A stretch of 64,000 nucleotides of DNA from a bacterium (GCA_018222765.1 JAAEZT010000001.1:331462-395461), one strand, 5' to 3'. Shown: positions 1 through 9,484, numbered from the stretch's first letter. Notes: generated by a model from the letters alone, not told the origin. Made by a program: numbers and translations.

Positions 1-184
1 TCTTGGAGACTTCCTGGACAGCGTCTTCAACGGCAGCCTTTCGCTCGTTGGCGTAGTGACCAACATGACTGTTGACCGAGATTTTCTCGAGGCGCGGGAC
101 CTCATTAACGTTTTTGAAGCCGAGTTCTTCCTGGAGAGCTTTTGCAAGCGTCTCCTCGTAACGGCTTTGGAGTGTTGGTTTCAT
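1..184 (-). CDS. rplE: 50S ribosomal protein L5, N-terminal part (cut by window edge)
   Basis: Only the first 61 codons are in the window. The protein begins MKPTLQSRYEETL and continues with a stretch matching the L5 N-terminus (PRLEKISVNSHVG). L5 binds 5S rRNA in the large-subunit central protuberance. It follows rplX after about 80 nt, the normal L24-L5 order of the spc part of the ribosomal cluster. The ATG at 184 is the only sensible start. Confidence 0.93.
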   Translation of the reverse strand, partial: MKPTLQSRYEETLAKALQEELGFKNVNEVPRLEKISVNSHVGHYANERKAAVEDAVQEVSK

Positions 185-266
185 TGTTTTTGGCGGGTCA
201 GCGTTTGATTAAACGTGCTTAAGCGCGCGGGTTGGTCGGGTTCCTGACATAGTCGGGAAGTCTGAC

Positions 267-494
267 CTAGATTTTTTTAACATTGGAAATGTGAATGGGG
301 CCGTCCAGCTCCTCGATTCCCCCATCCTGGTTCTCTTCGGTGCGACGCATGGCCTTCTTGATCTTGCGGACACCTTCGACGATGACCTGCTCTTTGGCGG
401 CATTCACGGAGGTAACAGTCCCCTGTTTTCCTTTGTGGTTACCAGAGATGACGACGACTTCGTCATCTTTTTTTACGTGAGTCTTGATTTTCAT
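267..494 (-). CDS. rplX: 50S ribosomal protein L24
   Basis: This is a 75-residue KOW-domain protein ([20 protein letters not shown] near the N-terminus), the rRNA-binding L24 that starts 50S assembly. It is short but complete: bacterial L24 is usually 75-105 residues and here the C-terminal zinc/extension part is absent. It sits between rplN and rplE in the standard order on the minus strand. Confidence 0.95.
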   Translation of the reverse strand: MKIKTHVKKDDEVVVISGNHKGKQGTVTSVNAAKEQVIVEGVRKIKKAMRRTEENQDGGIEELDGPIHISNVKKI

Positions 495-521
495 GTCTCG
501 AAAAATTGAGGGTTGGTGGAA

Positions 522-887
522 CTAGAGCACCTCGGGAGCGAGGGATACGATCTTCATGAAGTTCTTTTCGCGAAGCTCACGGGCAACGGGTCCGAAGATA
601 CGGGTTCCCTTTGGATTGCCGTCCTTGTCGATGATGACCACTGCATTCGAATCAAATCGAAGAACAGAGCCATCAGCACGACGAACGGGATAAGCGGTGC
701 GAACGACAACCGCCTTGACGACGCTGCCCTTCTTCACAGAAGCGGTGGGTATGGACTCACGAATGTGAGCAGTGATGATGTCGCCGACGCGAGCAGACTT
801 GGTCCGCTTGCCGATAACACCGATCATCTTGGCCTGACGGGCACCGGTATTATCGGCAACCTCGATTTTTGATTCCATCTGGATCAT
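522..887 (-). CDS. rplN: 50S ribosomal protein L14
   Basis: 121 residues, the usual length. The start [20 protein letters not shown] and the end [16 protein letters not shown] are diagnostic for L14, which lies at the subunit interface and contacts 16S rRNA and L19. The gene is 27 nt upstream of rplX and 57 nt downstream of rpsQ, in one minus-strand operon. Confidence 0.97.
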   Translation of the reverse strand: MIQMESKIEVADNTGARQAKMIGVIGKRTKSARVGDIITAHIRESIPTASVKKGSVVKAVVVRTAYPVRRADGSVLRFDSNAVVIIDKDGNPKGTRIFGPVARELREKNFMKIVSLAPEVL

Positions 888-944
888 GGCTGAATAGGTA
901 TCGTGGGATTAAAGTTAATGATTACGGGGCATTCCGCAGTTCGA

Positions 945-1271
945 TTAATGAACGAGAACTTCAACGAGTTCCCAACGCTTGAGTTTTGAAATTGGCTTGG
1001 TCTCCTGAATGCGGACCTTGTCTCCGACGGCAGCTTCGCTCTTCTCATCGTGTGCGTAGAATTTCTTCGACTGCTTGATGATCTTCTTGAACTTGGGGTG
1101 CGGGACACGGTTGACGTATTCGACAACGATTGTCTTGTTCATGCTGGTAGATTTGACGATGCCCACACGGACCTTCTGGTTTTTCCCATCTTTGGCCTCA
1201 GAAGGCACAAAGTCGGTTTTAGCAGCAGGAGCGGCTTCGGCAGCGGCGGTATTTTCCTGATCTTCGTTCAT
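945..1271 (-). CDS. rpsQ: 30S ribosomal protein S17 with N-terminal extension
   Basis: The S17 OB-fold core (RVGIVKSTSMNKTIVVEYVNR through RIQETKPISKLKRWELVEVL) is clear. The protein is 108 residues where S17 is usually 80-90. The extra roughly 25 residues are an Ala/Glu/Lys-rich N-terminal tail (MNEDQENTAAAEAAPAAK). No internal Met lies near the core start, so the tail is probably really translated. S17 binds 16S rRNA early in 30S assembly. Confidence 0.95.
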   Translation of the reverse strand: MNEDQENTAAAEAAPAAKTDFVPSEAKDGKNQKVRVGIVKSTSMNKTIVVEYVNRVPHPKFKKIIKQSKKFYAHDEKSEAAVGDKVRIQETKPISKLKRWELVEVLVH

Positions 1272-1307
1272 TTTGGAAATTAGTTAAATGGTTGGATAGC
1301 TCAGGAA

Positions 1308-1508
1308 CTAAGCAGACTTGCGTTGATTGAGAGTGGTCATGACACGAGCAATTTCGCGGCGGACCATACGACGACGGGCGGTGTTTTCAAGCTGGCCGGT
1401 GGCCTGCTGAATACGGAGAGTAAGGGCCTCCTGCTTAAGTTCTTGCAGGCGGGACTGAAGTTCATCAGAGCTGAGCTCTGCGATTTCTTTAAATTTTGAC
1501 TGTGGCAT
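1308..1508 (-). CDS. rpmC: 50S ribosomal protein L29
   Basis: 66 residues, normal for L29, with the typical helical pattern (KEIAELSSDELQSRLQELK) and a C-terminal RRMVRREIARVMTTL segment. L29 lies at the polypeptide exit tunnel beside L23 and helps dock trigger factor and SRP. An AAAGGAA-like ribosome binding site precedes the ATG. The gene lies between rplP and rpsQ as usual. Confidence 0.95.
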   Translation of the reverse strand: MPQSKFKEIAELSSDELQSRLQELKQEALTLRIQQATGQLENTARRRMVRREIARVMTTLNQRKSA

Positions 1509-1535
1509 GACAGAATTCCTTTCGATTGGTTAGGA

Positions 1536-1952
1536 TCAGTGCTTGCTGCGGGAAACAAAGCGGGTTTCAAATCCAAGCTTATAGGAAGCAAGGCGCATGG
1601 CCTCACGAGCTTGGGACTCAGGGACACCACCTACTTCGAAAAGCATGGCGCCAGGACGGATCACGGCGACCCAGGCATCAACAGAACCTTTACCCTTACC
1701 CATACGAGTTTCGGGTGGACGACGAGTAATTGACTTGTGAGGGAAAACCCTAATCCATGTCTTACCTTTACGTTTGAGAAAACGGTTAATGGTGACACGA
1801 CAAGCCTCGATCTGGCGGTTGGTCATCCATGCGCGACCGACGGCCTGAAGACCGAAGTCCCCGAAGCTTACGTTAGTTCCGCGTTGTGCGTTGCCACTCC
1901 GGCTCCCACGATGGGACTTCCGGAACTTTGTTCTTTTGGGCATTAAAGGCAT
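1536..1952 (-). CDS. rplP: 50S ribosomal protein L16
   Basis: 138 residues, the usual size. The start [16 protein letters not shown] and the core [19 protein letters not shown] are typical of L16, which organises the A-site region of 23S rRNA. A good Shine-Dalgarno sequence (AGGAGG) lies just upstream of the ATG at 1952, which supports the first Met rather than the fourth residue as start. Confidence 0.97.
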   Translation of the reverse strand: MPLMPKRTKFRKSHRGSRSGNAQRGTNVSFGDFGLQAVGRAWMTNRQIEACRVTINRFLKRKGKTWIRVFPHKSITRRPPETRMGKGKGSVDAWVAVIRPGAMLFEVGGVPESQAREAMRLASYKLGFETRFVSRSKH

Positions 1953-1995
1953 GATTCTATCCTCCTAAAATTTTGTGTTTAAATAAGGTGCCGGA

Positions 1996-2799
1996 CTAGG
2001 AAGCGGGTGTCGCTGGAGCGTCGGCGGGCTTGTTAGAATTATTATCGGGACGACCTTGGCCACCGCCGCCTCCACGACGATCTCCACCACCACCTCCGCG
2101 GCGGTCACCACCGGGGCCTCCGGGGCCGCGGCGACGAGGACGATCATGACCCGGAGGGCGTGAACCCTTGTCAGAATCTTCGTTCTTATTGATCCAGCAC
2201 TTCACACCAATGATTCCGTATACGGTCTTGGCTTCGGCGAATCCATAATCAATGGGAACGCGGAGGGTCTGAAGAGGGACTTTACCCTCGCGATACCACT
2301 CGGCGCGAGCAATATCAGCTCCACCGAGGCGACCTGCGCAGCGGATACGGATGCCGTTGGCACCGAAATCCATGGCAGTCTGGATGGAACGCTTCATCGC
2401 GCGTCGGAAAGCGATACGACGCTCAAGCTGAATGCAGACCTGCTCGGCAACGTGCTGGGCATCAAGCTCAGGCTTACGAATCTCGATGATGTCGATTTTC
2501 ACCTGCGATCCGTTACAGATTTTACTAATGTCATTGGTCATTTTCTCGATCTCGGATCCCTTGCGTCCAATGACGAGTCCGGGGCGTGAGGTGTGAAGAG
2601 TGATCCGGACACTGTTCCAGGCACGTTCGATAACGATCTTGGAGAGAGCTGCGGTCTGAAGACGACCAGCAATATACTTACGGATCTTCAAATCTTCGTG
2701 AAGCTTAGTGGTGTAGTCCTTGCCTTCGGCATACCACTTGGAGCGCCAGTCTTTGTTGACTGCGAGGCGAAACCCGATTGGATTAACTTTTTGTCCCAT
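1996..2799 (-). CDS. rpsC: 30S ribosomal protein S3 with glycine/arginine-rich C-terminal tail
   Basis: Residues 1 to about 212 are a normal S3 (MGQKVNPIGFRLAVNKDWRSKW, the KH-domain GRKGSEIEK motif, and the C-terminal domain ending around VYGIIGVKCWI). S3 forms part of the mRNA entry channel and ribosomal helicase site. The protein runs on to 267 residues with a tail of RRRGPGGPGGDRRGGGGG-type repeats followed by a Pro/Ala end. The tail resembles eukaryotic RGG boxes and is likely to bind RNA without a fixed fold (inference). The reading frame is intact to the stop. Confidence 0.96.
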   Translation of the reverse strand: MGQKVNPIGFRLAVNKDWRSKWYAEGKDYTTKLHEDLKIRKYIAGRLQTAALSKIVIERAWNSVRITLHTSRPGLVIGRKGSEIEKMTNDISKICNGSQVKIDIIEIRKPELDAQHVAEQVCIQLERRIAFRRAMKRSIQTAMDFGANGIRIRCAGRLGGADIARAEWYREGKVPLQTLRVPIDYGFAEAKTVYGIIGVKCWINKNEDSDKGSRPPGHDRPRRRGPGGPGGDRRGGGGGDRRGGGGGQGRPDNNSNKPADAPATPAS

Positions 2800-2829
2800 G
2801 ATTCTTAAGGTGTAAAATGATTAATTGGC

Positions 2830-3348
2830 TTACTCGGCGGCAGGCTCGGTTGATTCTTCAGTGGCTTCCACTTCTTCAGCGGCTTCTTCTTCGACAACTG
2901 CCTCTTCGGCGGCGGACTCTTCCTTGGCTGGAGCGGCCTTGGCCTGTCCAAACATGGGCTTCACGGTGTCACGTTTTTTGGCCTTGCCGGAACGCTTCTT
3001 CTCCTCGGGAGCTTCGAACTCATCGGTGAGAGTAATGAAAATATGGCTGGTGCGCTTGCGAATGGCTCCTGCGGATCCTCGGGCACGCGGCTTAAAACGC
3101 TTGAGGGTTGGCCCTTCGCCAATGACGGCTTCTCCGACGATCAATTCATCAGCGGAAAGCTCGTGATTGTTCTCGGCGTTTGCGATCGCGCTTTTGAGAG
3201 TTTTTCCGATCAGGTGTGCAGCCTTACGGGGAGTATAGGTCAGAGCATCTAGAGCTTCGGAGACAGCGAGTCCCTGAATTTCACGAGCGACGTCGCGCAT
3301 CTTTTTCGGAGAAATCCGAGCGTATTTGGTGGTCGAGCGAACTTGCAT
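2830..3348 (-). CDS. rplV: 50S ribosomal protein L22 with long acidic C-terminal extension
   Basis: Residues 1-115 are the L22 core (RSTTKYARISPKKMRDVAREI, then KRFKPRARGSAGAIRKRTSHI). L22 lines the peptide exit tunnel. Normal L22 is about 110 residues; this one is 172. The extra part is first basic (KKRSGKAKKRD) and then strongly acidic and Ala-rich (AAEEAVVEEEAAEEVEATEE), so it is probably disordered. The gene starts 12 nt after the stop of the inserted secreted-protein gene. Confidence 0.96.
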   Translation of the reverse strand: MQVRSTTKYARISPKKMRDVAREIQGLAVSEALDALTYTPRKAAHLIGKTLKSAIANAENNHELSADELIVGEAVIGEGPTLKRFKPRARGSAGAIRKRTSHIFITLTDEFEAPEEKKRSGKAKKRDTVKPMFGQAKAAPAKEESAAEEAVVEEEAAEEVEATEESTEPAAE

Positions 3349-3360
3349 CAGTTTTGCGGT

Positions 3361-4083
3361 TCAGTTGTTGAGAATAAGTTTAGCGGTGTCGCCTGGGCGC
3401 ACCTGATTGTCTTGATTTGTCAGTGACTGCATCAGCAATCCGCTGACATCAGGTCGGGTGGCGGCGACGATGGCGTCACCAAGATGAGTTCCGGAACGTT
3501 CGACACGAAAACGCATCCCTACGTTGAGGTCCGCATCGTGACCGGCATTCACTACGACGAGTCCGGTGTTGGAGTCAATAGTTACTATGCGTGCCTCTCG
3601 AGCGGTCCCCTGCTCAATTTTGCGCTTGGGCTGCTGGCGCTGACCCAGAGCAACTTCGAGCTCGCGGATTTTCACCTCGACATCGGCGCGGGCATCGGGA
3701 TCCGAGGCAACGGCGGTGCGAAGGTAGTTTCTAATAGCTGGAATCAGGTTGAAGGTAGCATTCTCAAGTTCAGTGAGATTCTCCCGGGCAACCTGATAGT
3801 CGGAAACGGCGTGGCGCAACTTAGTGTCGGCATCTTCAAAGAAATCCTTGCCGAAAAGAGCGAGCCGTTGCTTGACGTCTTTGAGCGAGGCGGTCTTGGT
3901 CCCCTCACGAGCCAAAGCGGCACCGAGGCTCACCGAGAGATTATCGACCTGAAGCTTCAGGAGGCGGTTTTCGCGCTCAAGTTCAACAATCCCCTTCACC
4001 TCATCCTGGGCAACAGCGGTGCCGCCGAATACTCCGAGAAGGAGCAATCCGCTGGCAAGAGCGCTGTTAAATGAGAGAGGCAT
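3361..4083 (-). CDS. Secreted coiled-coil protein of unknown function inside the ribosomal operon
   Basis: I do not recognise this 240-residue protein. Residues 1-25 are a clear signal peptide (ASGLLLLGVFGGTAVA, predicted cut before QDE). Residues about 30-65 form a heptad-like helix (VELERENRLLKLQVDNLSVS), followed by a helical middle part. A C-terminal domain of about 75 residues (ARIVTIDSNTGLVVVNAG, then NVGMRFRVERSG) resembles the small beta domains that follow coiled coils in exported PVC-group proteins. It lies between rpsS (33 nt) and rplV (12 nt) on the same strand, where these two genes are normally adjacent, so it must be co-transcribed with ribosomal genes. Its role is unknown. Confidence 0.85.
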   Translation of the reverse strand: MPLSFNSALASGLLLLGVFGGTAVAQDEVKGIVELERENRLLKLQVDNLSVSLGAALAREGTKTASLKDVKQRLALFGKDFFEDADTKLRHAVSDYQVARENLTELENATFNLIPAIRNYLRTAVASDPDARADVEVKIRELEVALGQRQQPKRKIEQGTAREARIVTIDSNTGLVVVNAGHDADLNVGMRFRVERSGTHLGDAIVAATRPDVSGLLMQSLTNQDNQVRPGDTAKLILNN

Positions 4084-4116
4084 AAGAAGAGAGATCTTGG
4101 GAATTACTTAAGGAGA

Positions 4117-4386
4117 TTACTTCTTACCAATACCGCCGTGGGCCTTGAAGATGCGGGTAGGAGAAAACTCACCCAGCTTGTGGCCTACCATGTTTTCAGA
4201 GACGAAAACAGGGACGAAAGTTTTGCCGTTGTGAACAGCGAAGGTCTGACCGACGAAGTCAGGAGTAATCATGGAGCGACGGCTCCAGGTTTTGATGGGC
4301 TTCTTGTTGCCGGATTCGACAGAGGCATCAATCTTGGCGAGAAGCTTTTGATCAACGTATGGGCCTTTTTTCAGTGAACGTGCCAT
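4117..4386 (-). CDS. rpsS: 30S ribosomal protein S19
   Basis: 89 residues, normal length. [19 protein letters not shown], then [22 protein letters not shown] and [11 protein letters not shown] are signature S19 stretches. S19 sits in the 30S head beside S13. It follows rplB by 36 nt. Its usual downstream neighbour rplV is displaced by one inserted gene. Confidence 0.97.
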   Translation of the reverse strand: MARSLKKGPYVDQKLLAKIDASVESGNKKPIKTWSRRSMITPDFVGQTFAVHNGKTFVPVFVSENMVGHKLGEFSPTRIFKAHGGIGKK

Positions 4387-4422
4387 AATGGTAAATGGTT
4401 AATGATTGGTTAGGAAAGAGTT

Positions 4423-5268
4423 CTACTTCCGCTTGTTCTTGCGACGATCTTCAATGATGAAGGAGTCGGTAGGATTGTGCTTCTTACGAGTCTTCTGACC
4501 CTTGACGTGTCCCCAAGGAGACTTGAGGTGCTGACGACCACCACCGGACTTGGACTTACCCTCACCACCACCGTTCGGGTGATCGACGGGGTTCATACAC
4601 ATTCCGCGAACGCTTGGGCGCTTGCCCTGCCAACGTGTGCGACCGGCCTTACCGGAAATTTCCTTCATGTGGTCACGGTTTCCAACGGTTCCGATGGTCG
4701 CGTAACTTTCTTCGTGGAACTTGCGCAGTTCGCCGGAGGGCATCTTGATGAAGGCGTATCCTCCTTCACGGGACTGGAGAATGGCTTGCTGTCCAGCAGA
4801 ACGGGCAACCTTCCCACCCGATCCGGGACGGAGTTCGATGTTGTGAATAGCGGTTCCGAGAGGAACGTTCTTCAGAGGCATGGCGTTACCAACCTTGGGC
4901 TCGACAGATTCACCGGAGACGACCTTATCACCATCGGTAAGACCGGATGGAGCGAGGATGTAACTCTTGGTTCCGTCTTCATATTTCAGAAGAGCGATAC
5001 GACAAGTCCGGTTGGGATCGTATTCGATACCGACAACTTCGGCAACTTGGTCACGCTTGGTGCGCTTGAAGTCGACGAGACGATACTTCTTCTTGTGTCC
5101 CCCACCAATGTGGCGACAGGTAATACGACCCTGATTATTGCGGCCCCCGGAGCGCTTTTTGACTTCGAGGAGGCTTTTTTCAGGCTTGGACTTGGTGATT
5201 TCGTCGAACCCCGGAAGCATCTTATAACGATTCGCGGGAGTAACGGGTTTAAAGCTTTTCAGTGGCAT
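4423..5268 (-). CDS. rplB: 50S ribosomal protein L2
   Basis: 281 residues, the usual size. L2 is close to the peptidyl transferase centre and is needed for subunit joining. The C-terminal motif [20 protein letters not shown] contains the conserved histidine region, and the middle has the expected [20 protein letters not shown] basic block. The gene lies between rplW and rpsS in the standard S10-operon order. Confidence 0.98.
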   Translation of the reverse strand: MPLKSFKPVTPANRYKMLPGFDEITKSKPEKSLLEVKKRSGGRNNQGRITCRHIGGGHKKKYRLVDFKRTKRDQVAEVVGIEYDPNRTCRIALLKYEDGTKSYILAPSGLTDGDKVVSGESVEPKVGNAMPLKNVPLGTAIHNIELRPGSGGKVARSAGQQAILQSREGGYAFIKMPSGELRKFHEESYATIGTVGNRDHMKEISGKAGRTRWQGKRPSVRGMCMNPVDHPNGGGEGKSKSGGGRQHLKSPWGHVKGQKTRKKHNPTDSFIIEDRRKNKRK

Positions 5269-5317
5269 TGGAATGATCCTTTCTGACTGAGATTCCTAAA
5301 TAAGAGAGAATTGAAAA

Positions 5318-5602
5318 TTAGATGAGGTCGAGGGAGTCGCCATCCTTGAGACGGACGATTGCTTTCTTCCAGCTTGCGGTGCGTCCAGCGTCGGCACGAC
5401 GGCGGCGCTTGGCCTTTCCTGCATAGTTGCTGGTGCGAACGTCCAGAACCTTGACCTTGAAGAGCTTTTCAACTGCTTGCTTGATCTCGATCTTATTGGC
5501 GCCCTGGGCAACCTTGAAGGTGTAAGTGTTATCGTTCTCCTGGAGAAGAGCAGCCTTCTCGGACATGCGAACGGTATCAATGACTTGGTAAATGTCTCTC
5601 AT
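5318..5602 (-). CDS. rplW: 50S ribosomal protein L23
   Basis: 94 residues, normal for L23, which surrounds the tunnel exit and is the docking site for trigger factor. Motifs: RMSEKAALLQENDNTYTF, NKIEIKQAVEKLFKVKVLDV and GKAKRRRRADAGRTASWKKA. It begins 12 nt after the rplD stop and precedes rplB. A longer overlapping frame at 5296-5580 has no L23 similarity and was not used. Confidence 0.95.
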   Translation of the reverse strand: MRDIYQVIDTVRMSEKAALLQENDNTYTFKVAQGANKIEIKQAVEKLFKVKVLDVRTSNYAGKAKRRRRADAGRTASWKKAIVRLKDGDSLDLI

Positions 5603-5614
5603 GACTGTGTCAGG

Positions 5615-6220
5615 TTAGGCGGTGCGGTTAGCGAGGGTTTCAAGAGCGTCATCAAGGATAATGACCGCATTACTATGAAGGATCTGCTCGACGTTGACGG
5701 ACTCGGCGGTTTGCAAAAGAGCGGACTGAACGTTGCGGGCTGCATAGTAGGTCCGATCATTGAATTCTCCACCGATGACGAGGACTTTCTTGGCGTCGGT
5801 TACGGCCTTGAGCGCGGCGACGAAATCCTTGGTCTTGCCGGACTCTATATCGAGAGAAGCAGCGCGAAAGATCGCTCCTTCATTGACCTTGTCACCAAGA
5901 ACACGCTGTAGAGCGAGAGTGCGGACTTTCTTGGGAACGGTCTTGGCGTAGGAGCGATTACGAGGGCCGAAGGCGACACCACCACCAACAAAGATCGGGG
6001 CTTTCCGATCACCGTGACGGGCGTTACCGGTCCCTTTCTGGCGATACATCTTCTTGCCGGTTCCGTTGACTTCTCCACGGGTCTTGGCTTGAGCGGTTCC
6101 AGAGCGGCGGTTGGCCTGGTAGGCAACGACGAGATCGTGCACAGCCTGACTTCCCTTGGACTCGTCCGAGACCAGTTGAATATTGGCGCTTTGAGCGTCT
6201 TGGATTGTGAATGCTGACAT
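5615..6220 (-). CDS. rplD: 50S ribosomal protein L4
   Basis: 201 residues, usual length. The tunnel-loop region is recognisable (RRSGTAQAKTRGEVNGTGKK, then RQKGTGNARHGDRKAPIFVGG). L4 lines the exit tunnel with L22 and in some bacteria autoregulates the S10 operon; nothing here shows whether it does so. It follows rplC by about 31 nt. Confidence 0.97.
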   Translation of the reverse strand: MSAFTIQDAQSANIQLVSDESKGSQAVHDLVVAYQANRRSGTAQAKTRGEVNGTGKKMYRQKGTGNARHGDRKAPIFVGGGVAFGPRNRSYAKTVPKKVRTLALQRVLGDKVNEGAIFRAASLDIESGKTKDFVAALKAVTDAKKVLVIGGEFNDRTYYAARNVQSALLQTAESVNVEQILHSNAVIILDDALETLANRTA

Positions 6221-6251
6221 GGATCAGGTTTTTTCTATCAATCTAAATGGT

Positions 6252-6905
6252 TTACTTGGCGGCCGGCTTTTTGAGGGCAGGACGAACGGTGACATAGCCA
6301 GTCGTTGGTCCGGGGATGGCGCCGGAGATGAGGATGACTCCGTCTTCAGGACGGACTTGTACGATTTTGAGATTCTGCGTGGTGCGCTGACGAACACCGT
6401 CGTGTCCTGGCATCTTTTGGTTTTTCCAAACACGAGCGGGAGTCGAGCCAGCACCAATGGCGCCGGTTCTCCGGTGCATCATGTGACCGTGACCGTCGGG
6501 CTGACCATTGTGACCATGACGCTTCACGTTACCCTGAAAGCCCTTACCTTTGGTGGTGCCGATGACATCGACCCACTGTCCGGCTTCGAAGATGTTAGCA
6601 CCGGGATGCCCGTCTTCTTTGCTAGGGATATCTGCGTCGCTGTCGAAGCGAAACTCTTTGACGAGCTTCTTGGCAACGGTAGCGCCGTTCTTGGCCTGGT
6701 GGGTACGCTCAGGAAGGTTGAGCCGCTTCTCCTTCTGATCGTCATAGGCGACCTGAATGGCGGAGTAGCCGTCCTTCTCTGAGGTCTTAACCTGGAGAAA
6801 TTCGTTTCCGTTCACGTCGACGACAGTGACGGGGATCATGCAGCCTGCCTCTGCGTCAAAAACGCGAGTCATACCGACTTTTTTACCGAGGATTCCGAGT
6901 GACAT
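6252..6905 (-). CDS. rplC: 50S ribosomal protein L3
   Basis: 217 residues. The start SLGILGKKVGMTRVFDAEAG, the central GTTKGKGFQGNVKRHGHNG with its glutamine-containing loop, and GSTPARVWKNQKMPGHDG are typical L3. L3 binds near the 3' end of 23S rRNA and starts 50S assembly. It is placed between rpsJ and rplD. Confidence 0.97.
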   Translation of the reverse strand: MSLGILGKKVGMTRVFDAEAGCMIPVTVVDVNGNEFLQVKTSEKDGYSAIQVAYDDQKEKRLNLPERTHQAKNGATVAKKLVKEFRFDSDADIPSKEDGHPGANIFEAGQWVDVIGTTKGKGFQGNVKRHGHNGQPDGHGHMMHRRTGAIGAGSTPARVWKNQKMPGHDGVRQRTTQNLKIVQVRPEDGVILISGAIPGPTTGYVTVRPALKKPAAK

Positions 6906-6939
6906 GGGTCTGGTTCCGTTTGGAAGTTAAAGTGAAAAA

Positions 6940-7245
6940 TTAAATGTGAATCTGAATATCTACACCGGCGGGAAGATTGAGCTTCTTGAGCTCGTCCACG
7001 GTGCGGGCGGTTGGATCGACGATGTCGAGAAGGCGCTTGTGAGTACGAACTTCGAACTGGTCGGCAGCTTTCTTGCTGACGTGAACCGAGCTATTGACTG
7101 AGAACTTCTCAATCCGAGTGGGCAGAGGGACAGGGCCAGCGACTTTGGCTCCAGTGCGCTTGGCGGTCTCGACAATCTCGACGGTGGAGCGATCGATGGC
7201 CCGGTGGTCGAATGCGCGGAGGCGGATGCGGATTTTCTGATTCAT
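6940..7245 (-). CDS. rpsJ: 30S ribosomal protein S10
   Basis: 101 residues, normal. [40 protein letters not shown] and [19 protein letters not shown] are characteristic. S10 is in the 30S head and is also NusE, a partner of NusG/NusB in transcription antitermination. It starts only 32 nt after the fusA stop, so the S10 operon appears continuous with the str operon here and no tuf gene stands between them. Confidence 0.97.
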   Translation of the reverse strand: MNQKIRIRLRAFDHRAIDRSTVEIVETAKRTGAKVAGPVPLPTRIEKFSVNSSVHVSKKAADQFEVRTHKRLLDIVDPTARTVDELKKLNLPAGVDIQIHI

Positions 7246-7277
7246 GATGGAAAGGTATCTTGGTTGATGATTTTTTC

Positions 7278-9437
7278 TTAGTAACCGCCTCCGCGTTCGG
7301 CGACGAGTTTCTCAACGATGTTGCGAGGAACTTCCTCAAAACTGCTCGGCTCCATGGTGTAGGAGGCACGACCGGATGAAAGGGTGCGAACGTCCGTGGA
7401 ATAGCCGAACATTTCGGCAAGTGGGACATTTGCGGAGACGTTGGCGACAGGGCCTTTGGTGACAATCTCCTGAATCTGGCCACGACGGCGATTCAGGTCA
7501 CCCATGATGTCTCCTTGGAACTCGTCAGGTGTCGCAATTTCGACATCCATGATGGGCTCGAGAAGAATTGGCGAGGCCTTTTCGAAGGCATCTTTAATTG
7601 CGAAGATGGCCGCAATCTTAAAGGAGTTGTCATTGGAATCGACTTCATGGAAGGAGCCGTTTTGAACATTCACATGAACGTCAACAACCGGGAAACCGGC
7701 GACTTGGCCATTTGTCATTGCTTCGGAAACTCCACTCATCACTGAGTCGATATACTCTTTTGGAATGGCCCCAGCGGTTACCGAGTTTTCAGTGGTAATC
7801 CCCTTCCCTGAATCGTTGGGAGTCACTTCGAGAATCACATGGCCATACATACTCTTGCCGCCAGTGGCCGCATCGCGAATGAATTTCCCTTCGCCGGCAG
7901 CTTTGGAAGTGATGGTTTCGCGGTAAGCGATCTGAGGCTTACCAACATTGGCTTGCACTCCGAACTCACGCTTGAGGCGATCGATGATGACTTCGAGGTG
8001 AAGCTCACCCATGCCCGCGATGATGGTTTGTCCGGTATCCTCGTCCTTGTGAACGACGAAAGTGGGATCTTCATCAGAGAGGCGGTCAAGCCCGACGACC
8101 ATCTTGTCCGAGTCCGCCTTGGTTCGTGGCTCAACAGCCATCGAAATGACGGGCTCGGGGAAACTTGGTGGCTCAAGAAGAATACCAGCCTGCTGATGCG
8201 AAAGAGTGTCTCCGGTCTGGACATTCTTGAGACCAACGAGAGCGGCGATATCACCAGCAAAGCAGGTTTCGATCTCTTCGTGCTTATCGGCTTGGACTTG
8301 AATCAAACGACCCACGCGCTCCTTTTGTTGAGTGCGTGGGTTGTAGATCATGTCCCCCTTAGAGACGGTGCCAGAGTAGACACGGAAGAAGACAAGTTTG
8401 CCGAAATATTTGTCTCCCCATAGTTTAAAAGCGAGAGCACAAAACTTTTCAGAGTCGGAGGTTCTCACCTCAACGGATTTCTCTTCGTTTTTGGGATCCA
8501 TTCCGGTGGCTGCCGAAATTTCGAGCGGACTTGGAAGGTAATCAACGACGGCATCGAGGAGGTATTGGACGCCTTTATTTTTAAAAGCAGAACCTCCCGC
8601 GATAGGCACGAGGTCGTTGGCGATCGTTGCACGGCGAAGGCCGGCTTTGAGATCAGCAACCGTGATGGGCTCCTCCATGAGGAACTGCTCCCCCACTTGC
8701 TCATCAACATCAGCGACTGCTTCGAGAATTTCGGAATAGGCGTCCTCGGCAATCAAAAGCTGATCTTCGGTGAGATCGGCGAGAGTGTAGGTCGAACCGA
8801 GAACATCATCGTCGGTGTAGAGAACAGCTTTCTTGTTAAGAACGTCGATCTGGCCCTGGAGATTCTCTTCGGAACCGATTGGGATTAGAATGCGAACCGT
8901 TCTTACGCCGAGTTTCTTCTGCACTTCTTCCACAACATTGCCAAAGTCGGCTCCGACACGGTCCATCTTATTGACGAACACGATCCGTGGAACGTTGTAT
9001 TTGGTTGCTTGTCTCCAAACAGTTTCAGATTGCGGCTGCACTCCGGCGACCCCACAGAAAACAACAATCGCTCCGTCTAAAACACGGAGCGAACGTTCAA
9101 CTTCAGCAGTGAAATCAACATGACCAGGAGTGTCGATGATATTAATGCGCTGGCTGGATTCCGGGAAGAGTTTGGAAATACCCTCTTCAGTGCGCTGGTT
9201 CCAGGTGCAAGTCACGGCAGCGGAGGTGATTGTAATCCCCCGCTCGCGCTCCTGCTCCATGTGATCAGTAGTGGTGGCACCATCGTGCACCTCACCGATC
9301 CGGTGGATCATACCGGTGTAGAAAAGAATCCGCTCGGTCAAGGTGGTCTTCCCGGCATCGATGTGCGCCGCAATCCCAATGTTCCGTGTCCGCTCAAGCG
9401 GGACGGGACGAGGTGGAATGGATGCGACTTTAGACAT
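7278..9437 (-). CDS. fusA: Translation elongation factor G
   Basis: 719-residue translocation GTPase. The P-loop AHIDAGKTT is at about residues 24-32, the G3 motif DTPGHVDF at about 102-109, and a NKMD motif follows at about 155. Domains II-V follow, including [16 protein letters not shown] of domain IV and the C-terminal [10 protein letters not shown]. It catalyses movement of tRNA and mRNA after peptide bond formation. It lies between rpsG (47 nt) and rpsJ (32 nt), the str-operon position. The length is slightly above the usual 690-705 because of a short insertion after the switch I region ([13 protein letters not shown]). Confidence 0.98.
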   Translation of the reverse strand: MSKVASIPPRPVPLERTRNIGIAAHIDAGKTTLTERILFYTGMIHRIGEVHDGATTTDHMEQERERGITITSAAVTCTWNQRTEEGISKLFPESSQRINIIDTPGHVDFTAEVERSLRVLDGAIVVFCGVAGVQPQSETVWRQATKYNVPRIVFVNKMDRVGADFGNVVEEVQKKLGVRTVRILIPIGSEENLQGQIDVLNKKAVLYTDDDVLGSTYTLADLTEDQLLIAEDAYSEILEAVADVDEQVGEQFLMEEPITVADLKAGLRRATIANDLVPIAGGSAFKNKGVQYLLDAVVDYLPSPLEISAATGMDPKNEEKSVEVRTSDSEKFCALAFKLWGDKYFGKLVFFRVYSGTVSKGDMIYNPRTQQKERVGRLIQVQADKHEEIETCFAGDIAALVGLKNVQTGDTLSHQQAGILLEPPSFPEPVISMAVEPRTKADSDKMVVGLDRLSDEDPTFVVHKDEDTGQTIIAGMGELHLEVIIDRLKREFGVQANVGKPQIAYRETITSKAAGEGKFIRDAATGGKSMYGHVILEVTPNDSGKGITTENSVTAGAIPKEYIDSVMSGVSEAMTNGQVAGFPVVDVHVNVQNGSFHEVDSNDNSFKIAAIFAIKDAFEKASPILLEPIMDVEIATPDEFQGDIMGDLNRRRGQIQEIVTKGPVANVSANVPLAEMFGYSTDVRTLSSGRASYTMEPSSFEEVPRNIVEKLVAERGGGY

Positions 9438-9484
9438 GATAAGCGACTCTTTCAGGCTGTGAGGAGTTTCCCTATGAAATCAAC

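Noticed and set aside
4477-5286. 269-codon plus-strand frame opposite rplB
   Set aside because: Antisense shadow of a highly biased ribosomal gene.
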